DNA of 64,000 nucleotides, taken from assembly GCF_013416525.1 (NCBI RefSeq), contig NZ_JACCEM010000006.1:186001-250000 (forward strand). The letters run 5' to 3'. The position numbers and the translations under genes are program-made. The stretch is from Parapusillimonas granuli. GTDB taxonomy: Bacteria; Pseudomonadota; Gammaproteobacteria; Burkholderiales; Burkholderiaceae_B. The notes under the pieces were generated by a model. It saw only the letters and a program-made list of their open reading frames with translations, did no database searches and was not told where the DNA came from. Of the stretch, positions 61,718 through 64,000 are shown one piece after another (position 1 is the first letter of the stretch; each line of letters opens with the position of its first letter).

Positions 61718-62713
61718 ATGAAGAGCGACCTCTTGCGCAATCCGGCAAAAATGCTGCTGGGCGGGCTGTCGATCGCCCTGTCCATGGTGGGCGGCGCCGC
61801 CGGCGCGGCGCCCGCCGGCTATCCGAACGGGCCGATCACGATGGTGATTCCCTGGCCGCCCGGCGGCGCCGCGGACTTCATGGGGCGGGTGGTGGCCGCC
61901 CGCATGAGCGAAAAGCTGGGACAGCCCGTGGTCATCGAGAATCGTCCCGGCGCGGACACCATCATCGCCACCCGGCGCGTCGCGGCGGCCCGGCCCGACG
62001 GCTATACGCTGTTCCTGGCCAGCAGCAACAATGCCGTGAACGCGACGCTGCACCCCGATACCGAGTCGGGCTTCCTGCAGGAGTTCGTGCCCATCATCAA
62101 CATCGGCGTGGCGCCGACGGTGCTGGTGGTCAATGCCTCTTTTCCCGCGCGGACGGTGCCGGAGCTGCTCGAACTCCTGAAGAAGGGCAAGCCCAACGCC
62201 TATACCTACGCCTATTCCGGCCAGGGCAGCGCATCGCACGTTTCCGCCATCCAGTTCACGCGCCGCACCGGGCTGGAAATCATGGGCGTCAGCTACAAGG
62301 GCGCCTCGCCGGCGACCGTGGATTTGCTGGGCGGCCATGTCAACATGATGTTCAACGTCGTGCCGGCCATCGCCGGGCATGTCCGCGACGGCAAGCTATA
62401 CCCGCTGTTCGCCCTGTCGGACAAGCGCCTGGCATCCCTGCCCGATGTGCCGACTTCCGCCGAAGTCGGTTTTCCCGAACTGAAGGCGGGGATGTGGCAC
62501 GGCCTCGCGGCGCCGGCGGGGACGCCGGCCGGCGTCGTGCAAAAGATCGAGGCCACGGTTGCCGAAATACTGAAGGAGCCGGCCGTCGTGGAAAAGATGG
62601 AATCGCAGGGAGCGATCATCCTGGGCAGCGACGCGCGGGCCTTCCACCAGACCATCGTGCGGGACACGCAGATGTACAAGGAGCTGTTCGGCGCGGGCGG
62701 CGCCGCCAGATGA
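61718..62713 (+). CDS. Bug-family (TctC) solute-binding protein, second copy
   Basis: The 331-residue periplasmic protein has a signal peptide (about 1-30, ending GAAGAAPAG) and Bug motifs ITMVIPWPPGGAADFMGRVVA, VVIENRPGADTIIATRRVA, GVSYKGASPATVDLLGG. It closes the plus-strand operon. No TctA or TctB membrane gene is present. Its ligand is probably the pathway substrate or a related acid. GGAG lies 7 bases before the ATG. Confidence 0.92.
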   Translation: MKSDLLRNPAKMLLGGLSIALSMVGGAAGAAPAGYPNGPITMVIPWPPGGAADFMGRVVAARMSEKLGQPVVIENRPGADTIIATRRVAAARPDGYTLFLASSNNAVNATLHPDTESGFLQEFVPIINIGVAPTVLVVNASFPARTVPELLELLKKGKPNAYTYAYSGQGSASHVSAIQFTRRTGLEIMGVSYKGASPATVDLLGGHVNMMFNVVPAIAGHVRDGKLYPLFALSDKRLASLPDVPTSAEVGFPELKAGMWHGLAAPAGTPAGVVQKIEATVAEILKEPAVVEKMESQGAIILGSDARAFHQTIVRDTQMYKELFGAGGAAR

Positions 62714-62742
62714 AGCCGGCTGCCTGACCCGCATTCCCCAGG

Positions 62743-62766
62743 TTACCCACAGATTCTGTGCATAAC
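62743..62766. other. Pair of DnaA-box-like sites
   Basis: TTACCCACA (62743-62751) and, on the opposite strand, TTATGCACA (62766-62758) are convergent DnaA-box-like 9-mers, 6 bases apart. The second fits TTWTNCACA fully; the first has one change. They share the inner palindrome CACAGATTCTGTG. A weaker match lies nearby in ACCCGTGGGTAC. Confidence 0.55.
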
Positions 62767-62796
62767 TCTAGGGAAAACCCGTGGGTACTTTTCAAA

Positions 62797-62818
62797 AAGC
62801 CCGTGGCGACAAGGGCTT
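62797..62818 (-). terminator. Intrinsic terminator of purT
   Basis: Read on the minus strand: AAGCCC (62818-62813), 10-base loop, GGGCTT (62802-62797), followed by TTTG. It lies 28 bases after the purT stop. Confidence 0.7.
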
Positions 62819-62845
62819 GGGGTTCCGTGGCCCGCCATCGACCAA

Positions 62846-64000
62846 TCAGGGCAGCCGCGGCCGCAGCTTGCCGGCGGCTTCCCGCGCGCGTGCGCGGGCG
62901 GCGTCCGCGCTGTGGTCGTGCGCCAGCGCGACGCCCATGCGGCGCTTCACATAGCTTTCAGGCTTGCCGAAAAGCCGCAAGTCGGTCTGCGGAACCCGCA
63001 GCGCCTCGGCCACGCCTTCATAGACGATGTCTTGCGCATCCACGCCGCCGTAGATGACGGCGCTCGCGCCGGGGCTTTTCAGGGCGGTGCTGACGGGCAG
63101 GCCGAGTATGGCGCGCGCGTGCAGTTCGAACTGGCTCTGCCATTGGCTGATCATCGTCACCATGCCCGTGTCGTGCGGGCGCGGGCTGACTTCGCTGAAC
63201 CAGACTTCATCGCCCTTGACGAAGAGCTCGACGCCGAACACGCCCTGGCCGCCCAGATTGTCGGTGACGGCCCGCGCGACTTGCCGCGCCTTTTCAAGCG
63301 CGGCGGGGCGCATGGCTTGCGGCTGCCAGCTTTCCACGTAGTCGCCGTCCACCTGCTTGTGCCCGATGGGCTCGCAGAACTGGGTCTCGATGCCGCCGTC
63401 CGCCGCGCGCGACCGGACCGTCAGCAAGGTGATTTCGTAGTCGAAGTCGACGAAGCCTTCGACGATGACGCGGCCGTGGCTGACGCGGCCGCCCGTCATG
63501 GCGTGGTCCCATGCCAGCTGGATGTCGTCGGGGCCGTCGACCCTGCTCTGGCCCTTGCCGGAACTGCTCATGACCGGCTTGACGACGCAGGGATAGCCGA
63601 CGTGCTGTTCGATGGCGGCGCGCAGCTCCTGCAGCGTGTCGCAGAACCGATAGGGGCTGGTGGGCAGGCCCAGGGTTTCGGCGGCCAGCCGGCGGATGCC
63701 TTCGCGGTCCATCGTCAGCCGGGCCGCGCGCGCGGTGGGTATGACGCGCGCCGCGCCCGCCGCTTCCAGCTCTTCGAGCGCCTGGGTGGCGATGGCCTCG
63801 ATCTCGGGCACGACCAGGTCGGGCTTTTCGCTCAGGATGAGCGCTTTCAGCTGCTCCGCATCGCTCATGGCGATGCGGCGGGCGTGGTGCGCGACCTGCT
63901 GCCCCGGGGCATGATCGTAGCGGTCGACCGCTATGGTTTCGACGCCCAGTCTCTGCAGCGCGATGATCACTTCCTTTCCGAGCTCGCCCGACCCGAGCAG
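62846..64000 (-). CDS. purT: Formate-dependent GAR formyltransferase, 5'-truncated by the window edge
   Basis: PurT formylates glycinamide ribonucleotide with formate and ATP in purine synthesis. The visible 384 residues begin [21 protein letters not shown] at the window edge, so only about 10 residues are missing. The ATP-grasp parts are clear ([47 protein letters not shown]). A terminator follows the stop. It is convergent with the catabolic operon, so the island ends here. Confidence 0.95.
   Translation of the reverse strand: MLGSGELGKEVIIALQRLGVETIAVDRYDHAPGQQVAHHARRIAMSDAEQLKALILSEKPDLVVPEIEAIATQALEELEAAGAARVIPTARAARLTMDREGIRRLAAETLGLPTSPYRFCDTLQELRAAIEQHVGYPCVVKPVMSSSGKGQSRVDGPDDIQLAWDHAMTGGRVSHGRVIVEGFVDFDYEITLLTVRSRAADGGIETQFCEPIGHKQVDGDYVESWQPQAMRPAALEKARQVARAVTDNLGGQGVFGVELFVKGDEVWFSEVSPRPHDTGMVTMISQWQSQFELHARAILGLPVSTALKSPGASAVIYGGVDAQDIVYEGVAEALRVPQTDLRLFGKPESYVKRRMGVALAHDHSADAARARAREAAGKLRPRLP

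Overview
The window is chromosomal DNA of a high-GC betaproteobacterium, most probably a member of the Alcaligenaceae (Bordetella/Achromobacter/Pusillimonas relatives). The evidence is the housekeeping gene order: alaS-tusA-rpsP-rimM-trmD next to valS, then ndk-rlmN-rodZ-ispG-hisS-yfgM-bamB-der-hisC-hfq-hflX-hflK-hflC-hisZ-purA and rpsU-dnaG-rpoD. Genus cannot be fixed from the sequence. No tRNA, rRNA, insertion sequence, integrase or CRISPR array was seen.

Layout. (1) 1-8.55 kb: a type IVb pilus operon of the plasmid R64/ICE kind (end of a PilL/TcpQ-like gene, pilN, pilO, pilP, pilQ, pilR, pilS, pilV), cut by the left edge. Several genes overlap by ATGA, and pilM, pilT, pilU and a shufflon recombinase are not present. 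(2) 8.6-38 kb: allA, then a long conserved core of translation, isoprenoid, outer-membrane assembly, histidine/purine and replication/transcription genes. Regulatory structure is visible here: extended -10 promoters for rpsP, ndk and rpsU, hairpins before hfq, and terminator-like hairpins placed just before hflX, hisZ and rpoD. (3) 38-44.2 kb: a sigma-54 activator divergent from an aldehyde dehydrogenase with a near-consensus -24/-12 promoter and an upstream palindrome, then pxpA, benE and a small unknown gene. (4) 44.2-62.7 kb: a catabolic island around a TrmB-family regulator. To its left, read on the minus strand, are a Bug solute-binding protein and a carboxyltransferase/biotin carrier/two-gene NDP-forming acyl-CoA synthetase/biotin carboxylase operon. 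To its right is a nine-gene plus-strand operon: aldehyde dehydrogenase, two-subunit TPP decarboxylase, aminotransferase, uronate-dehydrogenase-like SDR, FAD oxidoreductase, hydantoinase A and B, and a second Bug protein. (5) 62.7-64 kb: DnaA-box-like sites and the 3' part of purT.

The island reads as one pathway. An N-containing or cyclic substrate is opened or oxidised (HyuAB, FAD oxidase), transaminated to a 2-oxo acid, decarboxylated to an aldehyde, oxidised to an acid, activated to a CoA ester and carboxylated. The substrate is unknown. The strongest new observation is that three transcription units beside the TrmB gene each carry the same operator-like element (AGTAGC...ACTACT) 35-60 bp upstream of the first start codon, in the same orientation relative to transcription. 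In one case it lies between a recognisable -35 and -10.
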